A stretch of 64,000 nucleotides of DNA from an uncultured Chromatiaceae bacterium. GTDB taxonomy: Bacteria > Pseudomonadota > Gammaproteobacteria > Enterobacterales > Alteromonadaceae. A program made the position numbers and the translations under genes. The stretch is taken from NCBI GenBank assembly GCA_937978655.1, contig CALJUX010000051.1, positions 53,799 through 117,798 of the forward strand, in the 5' to 3' direction. Shown in pieces: positions 17,769 through 26,280 of this stretch (the stretch's first letter is position 1; each line of letters begins with the position of its first letter). The notes under the pieces were generated by a model. That model did no database searches, was not told where the DNA came from, and was given only the letters and a program-made list of their open reading frames with translations.

Positions 17769-19292
17769 TTAGAAAAAGCCCAGCGGGTTGACGTCATAAC
17801 TGATCAGCAGGTTTTTGGTTTGCTGATAGTGATTGAGCATCATTTTGTGATTCTCGCGACCCACGCCGGATTTTTTGTACCCGCCAAAAGCAGCATGCGC
17901 CGGATAATGGTGATAGCAGTTAGTCCAGACGCGGCCGGCTTCAATACCACGGCCCATGCGGTAAGCACGGTTCATGTCGCGGGTCCAGACGCCGGCGCCT
18001 AAGCCAAATTCTGAGTCATTGGCGATGGCCAGTGCTTCGGCTTCAGTTTTAAAAGTGGTGACGGCGACCACAGGGCCAAAGATCTCTTCCTGGAACACCC
18101 GCATTTTATTGTGGCCTTTAAGCAGCGTCGGCTGCACATAAAACCCACCGTTCAGGCCATCGCCCAGCGCTTCTTTGTCACCACCAATCAGCACCTGTGC
18201 GCCTTCTTCGCGGCCAATGGTCAGGTAGCTCATGATTTTGTCAAATTGCTGCGCCGATGCCTGGGCGCCGACCATCACCTCAGTATCCAGCGGATTACCG
18301 CGTTTAATTGCTTTGGTGCGTTCGATGACTTTGGCAATAAAGGCATCATAAATACTTTCTTCGACCAGCAAGCGGGACGGGCAGGTACAGACTTCGCCCT
18401 GGTTAAAAAACGCCAGCACCACGCCTTCAATACATTTGCTTAAATAACTGTCTTCAAAATTCATCACATCGGCAAAGAAGATATTCGGTGATTTACCGCC
18501 CAGCTCGACCGTTGACGGGATGATATTTTCGGCGGCGCATTTGAGGATATGTGAACCTGTTGGCGTCGAGCCGGTAAAGGCAATTTTGGCAATGCGTTTA
18601 CTGGTCGCCAGCGCTTCACCGGCTTCGCGGCCATAACCGTTGACGACGTTCAGCACGCCGGCTGGCAGTAAATCTTCAATAATTTCAATGAATTTTAAGA
18701 TAGACCACGGCGTTTGTTCGGCCGGTTTTAATACCACGCAGTTGCCGGCAGCCAGCGCTGGTGCCAGTTTCCAGGCGGCCATCAGTAAAGGGAAATTCCA
18801 CGGAATAATCTGACCAACCACACCAAGCGGTTCATGGAAATGATAAGCCACAGTGTGCTGGTCAATTTCACCGATACTACCTTCCTGCGCGCGGATAGCG
18901 CCGGCAAAATAACGGAAGTGGTCCACGGCGAGCGGCACGTCGGCATTTAAGGTTTCGCGCACGGCTTTACCGTTGTCCCAGGTCTCGGCGACGGCGATTT
19001 GCTCCAGATGCTGTTCCAGCCGGTCAGCGATCTTCAGCAGTAAATTCGAACGGAAAGTGACAGAAGTCGCGCCCCAGCTGGCTTTGGCTGCGTGGGCCGC
19101 ATCCAGCGCCAGTTCGATATCTTCGGCAGTGGACCGTGGGATTTGGCAAAACGGCAGGCCGGTCACCGGTGAAATATTGTCAAAGTACTGGCCTTTAACC
19201 GGTGCCAGCCATTTGCCACCAATGAAATTACCATATTGTGCTTTGACGGTTACAAGGGCGCCGTCTTGCCCTGGATTTGCATAAATCATCAT
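17769..19292 (-). CDS. exaC: NAD-dependent aldehyde dehydrogenase, ExaC/AldB-type
   Basis: 507 residues. Typical ALDH features: Rossmann segment PWNFPLLMAAWKLAPALAAGN, KPAEQTP, FTGSTPTG, catalytic Glu in VELGGKSPN, catalytic Cys in NQGEVCTCPSR, and EEIFGPV. The opening (NFIGGKWLAPVKGQYFDNISP) and RSTAEDIELALDAAHAAK match Pseudomonas ExaC and E. coli AldB, which oxidise acetaldehyde or other short aldehydes to the acids. In P. aeruginosa exaC lies in the ethanol-oxidation region that also holds nosP/nahK/erbR-type genes, so the shared layout here suggests a conserved link between alcohol/aldehyde metabolism and this signalling set. Confidence 0.88.
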   Translation of the reverse strand: MMIYANPGQDGALVTVKAQYGNFIGGKWLAPVKGQYFDNISPVTGLPFCQIPRSTAEDIELALDAAHAAKASWGATSVTFRSNLLLKIADRLEQHLEQIAVAETWDNGKAVRETLNADVPLAVDHFRYFAGAIRAQEGSIGEIDQHTVAYHFHEPLGVVGQIIPWNFPLLMAAWKLAPALAAGNCVVLKPAEQTPWSILKFIEIIEDLLPAGVLNVVNGYGREAGEALATSKRIAKIAFTGSTPTGSHILKCAAENIIPSTVELGGKSPNIFFADVMNFEDSYLSKCIEGVVLAFFNQGEVCTCPSRLLVEESIYDAFIAKVIERTKAIKRGNPLDTEVMVGAQASAQQFDKIMSYLTIGREEGAQVLIGGDKEALGDGLNGGFYVQPTLLKGHNKMRVFQEEIFGPVVAVTTFKTEAEALAIANDSEFGLGAGVWTRDMNRAYRMGRGIEAGRVWTNCYHHYPAHAAFGGYKKSGVGRENHKMMLNHYQQTKNLLISYDVNPLGFF

Positions 19293-19586
19293 CTACCCCG
19301 TGGATTTGTGGTTATGGTCAGAAGGTACATGCCATCTGCCTTGTCACCACCGATGTTATGCCTGCCGCCCGACGCCGGATATTCGCCGGACGGACAGAAA
19401 AACCAGTACTAAAGTCGTAATTTTGCCGGCGGGTGCCAACATCGCGCTGTGGCATGGCAAAGTGCCGGCCTGTTCGTTTGCAATCAGGGGTGATTCCTCT
19501 ACAGTGGTTTGATGGATCCATTTGCTTGTTTGGATGAGTCAGCTGCTGCGACTGGTGCAGAATCCTTCCCGCCCTCAGGAGTTTTT

Positions 19587-20912
19587 ATGTTCGGAAACAA
19601 AGCGTTAAAGATTGAAAATCAGCAACTGCGTGAACGTCTGGATATGTTTTTACAAGTGCGCGACAGCCTCGGGCAGCGCATGATGCATCTGATGATGGAT
19701 GAGCGCGGCCGGATCATCAGCGCAAACGATAATTTCCTCAGCGAACTGCAAAGCCCTGCCAGTTTTTTCAGCGGCAAAACCTTGTTGGATCTGGTGCCGG
19801 CGCCTTTGCGTCAGACTGAACACTTTCGCAAACTTGCAACAGCGCTGCAGCAGGGGCAGGTGTTTGCCGGCGCCTGGCAGCTTGAAAATGCGCAGGGGCA
19901 GCAATTCTGGCTGCGGGCCGGACTGTGTCCGGTCCGGCGGCAACAGGGTGGCATCGACCACTTTGAACTTTATGCCAACAACCTGACCCGTACTATTGAA
20001 AGTTCGCAGCAACATGACGCGCTGATCCGGGCAATGCAACGGTCGATGGCGGTGATTGAATTTGATATGCAAGGGCATGTGCTGGCGGCCAATGAGTTGT
20101 TTTTGCGGGCGATGGGCTATCAGCTGGCGGATATTCAGGGCAAACACCACCGCATGTTCTGTCCGCCGGACATCAGCAACAGTGCTGAATATCAACAATT
20201 CTGGCAGCAGCTGCAGCAAGGCCAGTTTGTGGCAACGCGTTTCCGGCGGGTGGATCGCGCTGGTCGCGAAGTCTGGCTGGAGGCCTCGTACAATCCAATC
20301 CCGGACGCGGCCGGTCGGTTTATCAAAGTGGTTAAGTTTGCCACGCTCATCACCGAGCAAATCCGCCAGGAGCAGGAAGTGGCAGCGGCCGCGGCTGTGG
20401 CATTTGAAACTTCCAGCCTGACCGACCACAGTGCACGGCAAGGCATACAGGTGATGAACGACACTGTCGCGGTGATGCATGTACTGGAAACCCAGATGGC
20501 CAATGCGGTGGCCAATATGAATGATCTGGCGCAGCAGTCTCAGCTTATCGGGGCCATCATCCAGAGTATCAGCGGTATTGCCGATCAGACCAATCTGCTG
20601 GCGCTGAATGCAGCGATTGAAGCGGCCCGGGCCGGCGAGCAGGGCCGTGGTTTTGCCGTGGTGGCGGACGAAGTGCGTCAACTGGCATCGCGCACCAGTG
20701 CCGCGACGGTAGAAATTGCGGCGGTGGTGAACCGGAATCAGCAGTTATCGCAAAATGCGGTGGCGATTATCGAAGGCAGTCAACAGCAGGCATTACAGGT
20801 GAATGAGTTAGTCGGGCAGGCCCGCGTGGTGATCGACGACATTCAGAGTGCCGCCCGTAAAGTGGTGGACGCAGTCTCGCAGTTTGCCAACCGCATCAAG
20901 ACAAAATCCTGA
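19587..20912 (+). CDS. Soluble PAS-PAS chemoreceptor, BdlA-like
   Basis: 441 residues from ATG 19587 (CAGGAG 6 nt upstream; an earlier ATG at 19512 has no site). It has a short N-terminal helix, two PAS domains (about 35-150 and 155-275) and an abbreviated methyl-accepting signalling domain (about 280-440) with the invariant tip IADQTNLLALNAAIEAARAG and GRGFAVVADEVRQLA. There is no membrane segment or HAMP domain. Length and domain order match P. aeruginosa BdlA, a biofilm-dispersal factor, and Aer-2-like soluble receptors. No che genes are adjacent. Its proximity to the NosP/NahK-like genes is suggestive because both families have been tied to dispersal. Confidence 0.85.
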   Translation: MFGNKALKIENQQLRERLDMFLQVRDSLGQRMMHLMMDERGRIISANDNFLSELQSPASFFSGKTLLDLVPAPLRQTEHFRKLATALQQGQVFAGAWQLENAQGQQFWLRAGLCPVRRQQGGIDHFELYANNLTRTIESSQQHDALIRAMQRSMAVIEFDMQGHVLAANELFLRAMGYQLADIQGKHHRMFCPPDISNSAEYQQFWQQLQQGQFVATRFRRVDRAGREVWLEASYNPIPDAAGRFIKVVKFATLITEQIRQEQEVAAAAAVAFETSSLTDHSARQGIQVMNDTVAVMHVLETQMANAVANMNDLAQQSQLIGAIIQSISGIADQTNLLALNAAIEAARAGEQGRGFAVVADEVRQLASRTSAATVEIAAVVNRNQQLSQNAVAIIEGSQQQALQVNELVGQARVVIDDIQSAARKVVDAVSQFANRIKTKS

Positions 20913-20936
20913 AACAGGCTTGCGCCGGCCATAAAA

Positions 20937-20963
20937 AAAGGCAGCTGCATTGCAGTTGCCTTT
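20937..20963. terminator. Bidirectional terminator between chemoreceptor and csp genes
   Basis: AAAGGCAGCTGC, loop ATT, GCAGTTGCCTTT (12 bp with one G-U). Seven A's precede it, giving a U-tract for the minus-strand csp transcript; the plus strand has a short U-tract. It lies between convergent genes. Confidence 0.8.
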
Positions 20964-21053
20964 GATGTGTCGCCGCTAACACCGCAGTGCTTCCCGGCTG
21001 GGTTGTGCCCGCTTATGCAGCAGCTGACTGCTGGCGGCGGTTGTAATCAGAGA

Positions 21054-21263
21054 TTACAGAACAACAATTTTCTCAGCTTGTGGGCCTTTTTGACCCTGAG
21101 TCACATTAAATTGGACCCGTTGGCCTTCCTGCAGGGTTTTAAAACCGGTGCTGGTGATTTCGCTGAAATGAGCGAAAACGTCTGGGCCTGATGCCTGTTC
21201 GATAAAGCCAAAACCTTTAGTTTCGTTGAACCATTTTACGGTGCCGGTAGTTGTATTAGACAT
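21054..21263 (-). CDS. csp: CspA-family cold-shock protein
   Basis: 69 residues: a single cold-shock domain with RNP1 KGFGFI and RNP2 VFAHF. It opens TGTVKWFNETKGFGF and ends PQAEKIVVL. It binds single-stranded RNA/DNA and melts RNA structure. A good promoter lies about 150 nt upstream, leaving a long 5' untranslated leader as in cspA-type genes, so post-transcriptional cold regulation is plausible. Small, certain assignment to family; which paralogue it is cannot be told. Confidence 0.95.
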   Translation of the reverse strand: MSNTTTGTVKWFNETKGFGFIEQASGPDVFAHFSEITSTGFKTLQEGQRVQFNVTQGQKGPQAEKIVVL

Positions 21264-21414
21264 GGTATGTACCTGTATTTAAATAATTTGATGATGCCTG
21301 GTTTCAGGCGATGGTGCTCAGAGAGAGTTTTAACTTATGGATACAGGAGGTACTAAAACAACAGTAACATTCGTTGTGGTGCATAAATAATGAACAGACT
21401 GACAAAGCAAGGCC

Positions 21415-21442
21415 AGTGTATAGGTTTTTATTGGGCTGTCAA
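21415..21442 (-). promoter_or_regulatory. Promoter of the cold-shock gene
   Basis: Minus strand: TTGACA (21437-21442), 16-nt spacer, TACACT (21415-21420). Expected start near 21408, leaving a 5' leader of about 145 nt before the csp ATG, the usual length for cspA-family mRNAs. Confidence 0.65.
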
Positions 21443-21524
21443 AACATATTTCTTCAGGTAATAAAAATAAATTTTTTTATAACCTAGGGTTTCAAGACGG
21501 CACGCTGTGTTGTGCGGGCAGCAT

Positions 21525-21568
21525 CGGGTGTTGCAGCGGGTACTGATGGTCCCCCGCTGCGACACCCG
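21525..21568. terminator. Long hairpin after the metalloprotease gene
   Basis: CGGGTGTTGCAGCGGG and CCCGCTGCGACACCCG pair over 16 bp (one G-U) with a 12-nt loop. It starts 8 nt after the protease stop on the minus strand. No U-tract follows, so it may be an mRNA 3'-end stabiliser or REP-like element rather than a simple intrinsic terminator. Confidence 0.5.
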
Positions 21569-21575
21569 GCAAGAT

Positions 21576-23990
21576 TTAAATCGGCGCGCCCGGTGGCAGT
21601 TGTTTGGGCACAAACAGCGGTTGCCAGCTGCCATGCTGCAGATAGTGCTGCCACTGGCTTGCAAGCAATTGCGCAGTCGCATCGTCGCGTTTTTGCAGTT
21701 GTTTGCCAAGGCCGGTCAGCTGTGCCAGCAAGGTCGCCCGCGCTTCCGGCGCTAAATCTTGCTGCGTCAGGCTCTGCATCAGCTGATAAAACACCACATG
21801 GCTGACGCGCTGGCGAATGAGGCCTGCGTTGTCGTCACTATTGTCGACCAACAGCGTGTGCTTTATCACAGTGTTAAGCAGCGCATCGAGTTGCTGTTGA
21901 CTGCTTAAGCGATTCAGCCGCTGCGGATGTAACAACAGGCTCAGCGTATGGTTGGCCGACGCTTCGGCGGCAGAGAGCGGGTCAAAGGCGAGACCATTGC
22001 GGCCCTGAAAACTCTCGCGGCCATCGGCATCGCCATAGGCTTTGGGTGGAATAAGCGCCAGCAGTTCTTTGGGCAGCGCCAGAAATTCCGGCGTCAGCGT
22101 GTCGAGTAACGCTGCTAACGCCGCCTGTTGTTGCCTGGCATCGACCCACTGAAAACCTTTCGGTTGGTCGTAATCGCCTTTTAATTCATATTCATAATGC
22201 GCGCCGCCAACCAGTTTACTGACAGCTTCAACCTGATAACGATGCAGCGCATAAATCGGCACTAAAGCCTCATGCAGCGCCGATAAAGGCCGGTTGCTGG
22301 CGATGTTATCAAGGCCAAATTGTTTGAGGGCTGCCGCCCGCACCTTACTCAGCCGGTTCAATTCCGCCACCGGATCAGCGCCGCTGTCCCATAAATGGCC
22401 GATAGCGCTGACGCCGCCTTCCGGCCGCGCGTCTTCATCGGCCATATATTGCAAACCCTGTTGTTTGGCTTGCTGCACTAACGCTGCACGGGCGCTGTCA
22501 TTGTGGTCGCCATAACCATAAGCGATGGCATACAAATCCCATTCACCGAGGCCTTCACGGTAGGCCTGGTCCAGCGCCAGTTTGCCGTTGCGCAGGTCGA
22601 CCTGCGGATGCGGATAATCCATCACAGTAGCGCGGCCATTAGCGCTGCCGGCAAAGTTATGAATAAGCCCGAGCGTATGACCCACTTCATGCGCCGCCAG
22701 CTGGCGAATGCGCGCCAGCGCCATGGTTTTGGCCGCTTCGGTGCTGCCATTTTGCTGATAAGGCGCGGTGAGGCCCGTTGCAATGAGGAAATCCTGCCGG
22801 ACCCTGAGCGAACCCAAAGTGACATGGCCTTTGATGATCTCGCCAGTGCGCGGGTCGGTCACGCCATAACCATAAGACCAGCCGCGGGTGGCCCGGTGCA
22901 CCCACTGGATCACGTTGTAACGCACATCCATCGGGTCGGCATCTGCGGGTAAGTCTTTGACCTGAAAAGCATCTTTATAACCAAGCTGCTGATAAGCCTG
23001 GTCCCACCAACCGGCGCCTTGTTTCAGCGCAGTGCGCACCGGTTCCGGCACGCCGGGGTCGAGGTAATAAATAATAGGCTCTACTGCCTCGCTGACTGGC
23101 GCGGTCGGGTCCTTTTTCTGTAGGCGGTGGCGCGGTAATAACCGCTGCACTATCGGCTGGTCAAAGGCGGTGGCGTAATCCATATATTCGACTTTCCAGT
23201 AGCCGGAATAAGGATGAAAGGCGCGTGGTTGATAACCCGCTTCCGGCAGTGCCACCAGCGAATGGTGCAGATGCACAGTAATAGCTTCAGGCGCCGGCGT
23301 GACTTGTTTGACAAATTCACCGGCTTTGCTGCCGCTGTAAGTCACCATGGCTTCCAGTTCGGTATTCCGCGGGAAGGCTTTACTGCGATTTAAATAAACA
23401 CCGCTGCGGCTGGCATCCGGGCTGAAATTACCCTGTTGCTGCGCTTCCAGTTTGGCACCCACTTGATGCATATCGCTTTGCAAAAATGCGGTGTAATCGA
23501 CCAGCAGCTTGCCGCCATCACTGGCCACCACCGGCAAACCGGCCAGCACTGAGCTGGCAAAAGCTTCATCAATACTCTGGCGCTCAGCCGGATTGCTTGA
23601 GTTGGCGCGGTAATAAGTATTGAGCTGCTTCAGCATCACCTTATTGCCAAATTGTTCAAACTGCACCAGCCGGGTGTCGCCGAGCTGACCACGGTCGAGA
23701 CCAATATCATTGGAACCGACGCCGCGCGGCAATGAACTCTGGAAAATAAACGGCTGCGCTAGTTTATCGACCTGCAGATAAACCTTGTCGGTCTTGGCGT
23801 CATAAAAAAAATCAAAATAACCGCGCTGATGCAGCATGCCTTTGGTAAAAGCGGCAATCGCCGATTTTTTGCTGACTGATTGTGTGTGTGATGCGGGTTG
23901 AGGCGTGGTTGCAGCTGTATTGGCGATCACCAACATCGGCGCCAGTGCTGGCAACAGCCACAACAGGCGGGAACATAAAACAGACTTCAT
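21576..23990 (-). CDS. Secreted zinc-dependent metalloprotease (DUF5117/DUF4953 type)
   Basis: 804 residues from ATG 23990 (AAGGAT upstream). A signal peptide (LLWLLPALAPMLVIANTAA) is followed by an N-terminal beta-rich region corresponding to DUF5117 (about 45-190). The catalytic part contains HEVGHTLGLIHNF, the extended zinc site HExxHxxGxxH of metzincin-like proteases, preceded by YYLDPGVPEPVRTALKQGA and WSYGYGVTDPRTGEIIKG. This matches the large DUF4953 zinc-protease family common in Alteromonadales and Xanthomonadales. Exported to periplasm or medium; physiological substrate unknown. It is monocistronic, followed by a 16-bp hairpin. Confidence 0.85.
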   Translation of the reverse strand: MKSVLCSRLLWLLPALAPMLVIANTAATTPQPASHTQSVSKKSAIAAFTKGMLHQRGYFDFFYDAKTDKVYLQVDKLAQPFIFQSSLPRGVGSNDIGLDRGQLGDTRLVQFEQFGNKVMLKQLNTYYRANSSNPAERQSIDEAFASSVLAGLPVVASDGGKLLVDYTAFLQSDMHQVGAKLEAQQQGNFSPDASRSGVYLNRSKAFPRNTELEAMVTYSGSKAGEFVKQVTPAPEAITVHLHHSLVALPEAGYQPRAFHPYSGYWKVEYMDYATAFDQPIVQRLLPRHRLQKKDPTAPVSEAVEPIIYYLDPGVPEPVRTALKQGAGWWDQAYQQLGYKDAFQVKDLPADADPMDVRYNVIQWVHRATRGWSYGYGVTDPRTGEIIKGHVTLGSLRVRQDFLIATGLTAPYQQNGSTEAAKTMALARIRQLAAHEVGHTLGLIHNFAGSANGRATVMDYPHPQVDLRNGKLALDQAYREGLGEWDLYAIAYGYGDHNDSARAALVQQAKQQGLQYMADEDARPEGGVSAIGHLWDSGADPVAELNRLSKVRAAALKQFGLDNIASNRPLSALHEALVPIYALHRYQVEAVSKLVGGAHYEYELKGDYDQPKGFQWVDARQQQAALAALLDTLTPEFLALPKELLALIPPKAYGDADGRESFQGRNGLAFDPLSAAEASANHTLSLLLHPQRLNRLSSQQQLDALLNTVIKHTLLVDNSDDNAGLIRQRVSHVVFYQLMQSLTQQDLAPEARATLLAQLTGLGKQLQKRDDATAQLLASQWQHYLQHGSWQPLFVPKQLPPGAPI

Positions 23991-24166
23991 CGGGCATCCT
24001 TGTGCTTGCGGGGCGGCGCAGTTAATCACTGCGCTATTGAGTGCAATTAACATACAAGGTCAGTTGCAGCAAAAACAACCGCTAAATAACAGGCTTCGGT
24101 GGATGGCAGGTGGCTGGCGGTCAGTGGAGGGGAGGCCCCAATTACGGGGCCGCTTGTTGATTTGAA

Positions 24167-24643
24167 TTATCCGCCCGATAGCTGCGACGGACCTTCCGAG
24201 TCGTACCAGGCGCTGTATTTATCACCCAGCCATAAGTGCAGGCGAAACAGATAAGCGTTTGCCAGCAATAACAGCCCACCTGCTAATGCCGGTTCATTCC
24301 ATAAGCCCAGTAAACAAAACACAAAACCAAAACCGTGCGAAATCATTTCGACCCGAAAGGCCGCGCTGCGGCTGGGTCTGAGGCTAAAGAAATTCAGCGC
24401 AAACAGCCATTTCAGGCCGGTCGGTAACTGCTGCCAATGGTTGGATTTTTTATCCATGACAAAGTGCTCCTGAGTTAAGGTCATCACATCAACTTCAAGC
24501 ACTGCTGCCAGGCACTTTAACGTCTCAGTGCTCGGTTTATTGCCACTTTCAATGCGCTGAATGGTCCGGACATTTAACCCGGACATCTGCGCCAATTGTT
24601 CTTGCGACAACAAACGGCTCAAACGTAATTGTTTTAAAATCAT
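24167..24643 (-). CDS. XRE-family regulator with C-terminal membrane segments
   Basis: 158 residues from ATG 24643 (AAGGTG upstream). The N-terminal HTH_3 domain (about 1-60) reads LRLSRLLSQEQLAQMSGLNVRTIQRIESG, then a second half with a hydrophobic region (about 85-145), FVFCLLGLWNEPALAGGLLLLANAYLF, likely two membrane helices. Proteins of this layout are membrane-tethered or membrane-sensing repressors, common beside envelope genes. No obvious target is adjacent. Regulatory target unknown. Confidence 0.75.
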   Translation of the reverse strand: MILKQLRLSRLLSQEQLAQMSGLNVRTIQRIESGNKPSTETLKCLAAVLEVDVMTLTQEHFVMDKKSNHWQQLPTGLKWLFALNFFSLRPSRSAAFRVEMISHGFGFVFCLLGLWNEPALAGGLLLLANAYLFRLHLWLGDKYSAWYDSEGPSQLSGG

Positions 24644-25057
24644 GGCATCACCTTGCAGACAGTGCAGCAGCACCTTAGCGCTGTAGCATACCTGATGGTG
24701 ACGACTCGTACCCGGCATTCACCTGACATCCGGCAGGCAAGTACCCGACAGTTACCCGACATGGGCCTTATTGCAGGCTGTTTCGGTTTGATTGTTCAGT
24801 TTTGAGTGTGCGCCACAAGGCTGTTGCTGTTGGCTTGATTGGTTATGGACAAAGATCCCGTATATCGCGGCAAAGCCAACACCGCCACCACTGCGTTCGC
24901 GCCTCCCGCGCTCACTTTTGATCGCTCACTCCGCGGCTGCCGATGATGGTTTTGTTAGGGTTTGAGGCAGCTGCTTTGAGTGAAAAAAAGCTAACGCAAG
25001 GCACATCGGCGCTGCAACAGTGGAGACCGGCGGACATCGACCGTGTAATTATGCACA
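24644..25057. other. Gene-free boundary before the accessory patch
   Basis: No convincing ORF, RNA or terminator. It carries short repeats of an ACCCGACA/ACCCGGCA/ATCCGGCA type around 24709-24760. GC content starts to drop toward 25 kb, where the Abi-alpha pair begins. It probably holds the promoter of the XRE gene at its left end and an old insertion boundary at its right. Confidence 0.4.
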
Positions 25058-25606
25058 TTATTGAGATTGTTTTCGCGGCTGGTACGCATCATGGTTGGCT
25101 ACCTTGCCCCTCAGCATTTTCTTCCATAGCTTAAATTGAGTTTCGTGATCCAGAGAAGACCAGTCCACTAGTTCTATACCAGCGTCGTGATAATCGCCTT
25201 TTGCTTTCATCGCCGCGTAATTCTCATCTCTAGTCACGATATGAACTTGTTCGCAGCGTATGATGGTCTCTATAAACTCTTGAGCATTTCGGCAATCGTC
25301 CCTTAGATGCCGTTCAACAAGTTGCGTCAACGTGGTTTGTATTCGCAAAAAATGCTCTAATCGCAACTCGTCTTCCAAATAAGAGGCTTGTTTGGAAACT
25401 TGTCCAGTGAACACGCGAACTCTCTTTTTAAGTCGCTCTGCAGTCGCATGGGTGTACCAAGAACGAGCCAAACTTGGAGTAACTTTTGGACGTGCAGCAA
25501 GCCACATGATTTCCTCATAAACAGCCGACAGTTCGTCATTCAAATCAGAGCTTATCGTATGCCTCCTAAATTTCCTAAAGACCAAGTTTAGTGCGGAAAG
25601 TCGCAC
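25058..25606 (-). CDS. Unknown protein, partner of the Abi-alpha gene
   Basis: Up to 182 residues, soluble, mostly helical, charged, ending in AYQPRKQSQ. Notable segments: ELRLEHFLRIQTTLTQLVERHL, IIRCEQVHIVTRDENYAAMKA and LWKKMLRGKVAN. I do not recognise the family. The longest reading starts at GTG 25606, only 50 nt after the Abi-alpha gene. A perfect AGGAGG (25562-25567) lies inside that reading, 6 nt before an in-frame ATA codon at 25553-25555, so the true start is uncertain. Codon and base use are AT-richer than the flanks. Same strand and spacing as the DUF4393 gene suggest a two-gene operon. Confidence 0.6.
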   Translation of the reverse strand: MRLSALNLVFRKFRRHTISSDLNDELSAVYEEIMWLAARPKVTPSLARSWYTHATAERLKKRVRVFTGQVSKQASYLEDELRLEHFLRIQTTLTQLVERHLRDDCRNAQEFIETIIRCEQVHIVTRDENYAAMKAKGDYHDAGIELVDWSSLDHETQFKLWKKMLRGKVANHDAYQPRKQSQ

Positions 25607-25656
25607 AGCAGGTTTATGTCGCAGTCAGCAATTACTCTGGCAATAAAATTTGATTG

Positions 25657-26280
25657 TTATGTAGCACTGCTACATGCTGAATAAAATTCTCTACCGAGTG
25701 CGGACGGTAGCACCCAAAATGGTATCGGGGTTAACGGATTATCCGTATACAACAGACCGAGCCTCATTAAATTATTTAACGAAGCTTCGACTTCGCGACT
25801 GAGTTTGTTTGCATCGCTTTCAGTCGAGGAGTCAATGAGTTCTTCAGGGAATCGCGAAAAATTAACAGGCATAGATTTGCCTTCAAACTCGTGTTTTGCA
25901 AGAGAATCTAGCAAAGTACATTCAAATGCCGTCAGATTCTCAAGAATAGATATGTAACTTCTTTTCATGGTGACAGCTGATGACGCATCTGCTGCATTTG
26001 CTAGTAAACAAGCCCATTTCTCTTGCAATGTGTTGTCTGTTTCAAGTGTTGCGGCCTCTAATAAAGGAAGCATAAACTTTTGCGGGATAAATTCTGTTGG
26101 TACACGTAAGCCTCTCTTTTCAAGAATCTCATTGGCTCTGAAAAAAAGCTTTATTTGCTTCTCGAAACGAATAAAACGTAGTTTATCCTCAACTATCCCC
26201 ATACCTTGCTCAATGGTTCCGCCAAAGTACGCGTGAAGATACCCTGCGATTGTAGATATATCCGTTTTCACTTCAGTCAT
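25657..26280 (-). CDS. Abi-alpha (DUF4393) domain protein, putative abortive-infection factor
   Basis: 207 residues, soluble. The pattern FIRFEKQIKLFFRANEILEKRG, VPTEFIPQKFMLPLLEAATLETDNTLQEKWACLLANAAD is the core of the Abi-alpha/DUF4393 family (PF14337), described as related to abortive-infection proteins. After it come a helical part (ISILENLTAFECTLLDSL) and a C-terminal winged-helix-like region (LNNLMRLGLLY). ATG 26280 is preceded by GGGGAAAA. It is in an AT-richer patch with an unknown gene 50 nt downstream. Defence role is a family-level inference; no phage or mobility gene is nearby. Confidence 0.75.
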   Translation of the reverse strand: MTEVKTDISTIAGYLHAYFGGTIEQGMGIVEDKLRFIRFEKQIKLFFRANEILEKRGLRVPTEFIPQKFMLPLLEAATLETDNTLQEKWACLLANAADASSAVTMKRSYISILENLTAFECTLLDSLAKHEFEGKSMPVNFSRFPEELIDSSTESDANKLSREVEASLNNLMRLGLLYTDNPLTPIPFWVLPSALGREFYSACSSAT

